Under the pieces are notes generated by a model that was not told the DNA's origin, made no database searches, and saw only the letters and a program-made list of their open reading frames with translations. The position numbers and the translations under genes are program-made. From NCBI GenBank assembly GCA_021604805.1, contig BQJR01000001.1, positions 372,001-436,000 of the forward strand: a stretch of 64,000 nt of DNA. The letters are read 5' to 3'. Below are positions 62,852 through 64,000 of the stretch, in pieces. This stretch comes from Planctomycetota bacterium (GTDB lineage: Bacteria > Planctomycetota > B15-G4). Numbering within the stretch: position 1 is the stretch's first letter; each line of letters starts with the position of its first letter.

Positions 62852-63826
62852 TCAGAGGACGGCTCCCGAGGGCTGGCCAAAGGTCCCCATGACGCGCTGC
62901 CGGAGGCGCGCGGCATCGATCACGCTCAGGCGGCTGGTGCCGCGCAGCGCCGCGAAGGGCTGACTTTCGCGCTGCAAGGTCAGGTAGACCCGGTCCAGTC
63001 CGGTTTGCGGGTCGACCAGCTGGAAGCCGTGGAGCTCATCGCGGCGCGGCGCGCGGAAACCGTTGCCGTCGACGAGCCGGGCCAGCGGGATCCACCCCAC
63101 GAGCTGCGAGCCTGTGGCGTCGAGCACGAGCACGCGCTGATCGCGGCAGCCAGTCGGCAAGAGCACGCCGCGCACCCCCATGCGGGCGGTGGCGAAGTGC
63201 TCGACCGGCTGGGCTTCGTCGAGCGCCTGCCGAGAGCGCATCGTGAGCACGCCGCGCGCCACCCGCTCCTGGAAAGGGCTGAGGAAACCCTCAGCGGCCC
63301 CCTCTCTGAGCATCGCTTCGCGCGGCTCGTTCGAGCGCCCCGCCTGCGTCCGCAGCCTGAGTTGCACGGCGCCGGTGAGTCGCCGAACCAGCCAGGCCAG
63401 AGGCCGCACCGGCCAACGCAGCAGGCCGTGGGTGACCCAGAGCGGCGCCAGAGCGGGGTAGAGCAGACGCTCGTGAGCGCGACGGAACGCGCTTTTCGGG
63501 ACCGACTCCGCGAGCAGGAACAGAACCACGCTCACGCCCAGCGTGCCGACGAGCTCAGGCGAGGCGACACCCCAAGCGATCAAGAGCGCCTGCGCCAAGG
63601 TGCTCGCCAAGCTGTTCGCAGCGTTGTTCGAGACCAACAGCACACTCAACAAGGTCGGCATGTCGGCGAGCAAAGCACGCGCGCGCTGCGCTGGGACGAC
63701 ACCTGCGTGCGCGTCGAGGAACAAGCGCAATCGGCTGGTCGTGTAGAGCCCTGTCTCGAGCCCGGAGAACAGCGCCGACAAGATCACCGCGATCAGGAAG
63801 CCGAGGCCCAGGAGGAGTCCGTCCAT
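62852..63826 (-). CDS. CNNM (DUF21) transmembrane protein with degenerate CBS region
   Basis: The 324-residue protein starts at ATG 63826 after AGGAG. The DUF21 core is clear: GLGFLIAVILSALFSGLETGLYTTSRLRL, VSNNAANSLASTLAQALLI and VVLFLLAESVPKSAFRRAHERLLYPA (the E-x-x-PK signature). The following region (VARGVLTMRSRQALDEAQPVEHF... VLVLDATGSQLVGWIPLARLVDGNGF) resembles a shortened, diverged CBS pair, and no CorC_HlyC domain follows. The family is linked to magnesium/divalent cation efflux. The ATG shares its A with the upstream stop (TGATG). Confidence 0.88.
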   Translation of the reverse strand: MDGLLLGLGFLIAVILSALFSGLETGLYTTSRLRLFLDAHAGVVPAQRARALLADMPTLLSVLLVSNNAANSLASTLAQALLIAWGVASPELVGTLGVSVVLFLLAESVPKSAFRRAHERLLYPALAPLWVTHGLLRWPVRPLAWLVRRLTGAVQLRLRTQAGRSNEPREAMLREGAAEGFLSPFQERVARGVLTMRSRQALDEAQPVEHFATARMGVRGVLLPTGCRDQRVLVLDATGSQLVGWIPLARLVDGNGFRAPRRDELHGFQLVDPQTGLDRVYLTLQRESQPFAALRGTSRLSVIDAARLRQRVMGTFGQPSGAVL

Positions 63827-64000
63827 CAACACGGCTCCTCGTTCAGCTCGTTCTCGGTGTCGAGCGAGCAGGGGCGGGCGATCAACACGTCGGCTCGCTG
63901 ACCGCGCAAGCTCAGCACACGCAAGCGCCAGCCGTTCACACGCCACTCGTCGCCGCGCACCGGCACCCGCCCGAGCGCCTCCACGAACGCGCCTGCGAGC
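63826..64000 (-). CDS. C-terminal part of a CorC/HlyC-domain protein (5' end outside window)
   Basis: The minus-strand frame entering at 64000 reads LAGAFVEALGRVPVRGDEW, then RVNGWRLRVLSLRGQRADVLIARP, ending at TGA 63828-63826. This is the CorC_HlyC transporter-associated domain (GxxxxxLGRxPxxGDE...G..xxVLxxxGxRxxxVxI) found at the end of DUF21-CBS proteins. It therefore appears to be the full-length partner of the next CNNM gene, and the two are translationally coupled. The upstream CNNM and CBS parts are not in view. Confidence 0.82.
   Translation of the reverse strand, partial: LAGAFVEALGRVPVRGDEWRVNGWRLRVLSLRGQRADVLIARPCSLDTENELNEEPC

Noticed and set aside
1..64000. CRISPR array, rRNA operon or replication origin
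   Set aside because: No regularly spaced repeats, rRNA landmarks or clusters of DnaA-box-like sites were noticed.

Overview
The window is high-GC bacterial DNA. Hand counts of single 60-base lines give 60-82% G+C outside one island, and 50-53% in two lines inside it. It is tightly packed, with leaderless-looking or weak ribosome sites, frequent GTG/TTG starts, many GTGA stop/start overlaps, and very large secreted proteins built from malectin, TIG/IPT, Kelch, FG-GAP and glucose/sorbosone-dehydrogenase modules. Together with lipoproteins, an imuA-imuB-dnaE2 cassette, oversized PstC/PstA permeases and an AP-superfamily lipoprotein, this suggests a Gram-negative, probably planctomycete-like (Planctomycetota) chromosome. 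That assignment is inference; no rRNA or marker set settles it. A Myxococcota-like organism is the main alternative.

Layout. 1-3 kb: gatA-gatB (tRNA-dependent amidotransferase), then a zincin lipoprotein facing them. 4-11.7 kb: a coupled cluster of three secreted proteins, namely a 1,672-residue mosaic, a small lipoprotein, and a Kelch protein that duplicates the C-terminus of the mosaic. 11.8-15.2 kb: DoxX, a Rieske oxygenase with a cholesterol-desaturase-like motif, a K+-channel-type pore protein, and a secreted protein sharing a module with the mosaic. 15.3-19.9 kb: a lower-GC segment with one giant FG-GAP protein. 19.9-25.6 kb: dnaE2, imuB and imuA (SOS mutasome), read leftward. 25.8-32.2 kb: a tripartite RND efflux operon. 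32.4-38.9 kb: pstSCAB phosphate uptake, with a divergent AP-superfamily (sulfatase-fold) lipoprotein. 41.4-44.6 kb: guaA and guaB, with a terminator-like hairpin in the guaB leader. 44.8-48.2 kb: an O-antigen-ligase/TPR protein divergent from a flippase-like membrane protein. 48.2-49 kb: tRNA-Pro(CGG) and a small lipoprotein. 49-53.2 kb: a HEAT/vWA protein divergent from an amgK-murU-like cell-wall sugar recycling operon. 53.2-64 kb, all leftward: selB, a zinc-ribbon coiled-coil protein, rpoD, dnaG, rsmA, an OmpA-like lipoprotein, a DNA-binding-domain/transmembrane protein, and two consecutive CNNM/CorC-type proteins, the second cut by the window edge.

How the genes work together. Several blocks are clear functional units: GatAB with an unseen GatC; ImuA/ImuB/DnaE2 for mutagenic translesion synthesis; adaptor, pump and outer-membrane channel for efflux; PstSCAB for phosphate, perhaps with the neighbouring AP-superfamily enzyme releasing phosphate; GuaB then GuaA converting IMP to GMP; DnaG and RpoD as a reduced macromolecular-synthesis operon; AmgK/MurU making a UDP-sugar from recycled amino sugar. 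The least explained parts are the secreted-protein cluster at 4-11.7 kb, the FG-GAP island, the putative membrane-tethered HTH protein, and the small signal-peptide reading frame ahead of the efflux genes.
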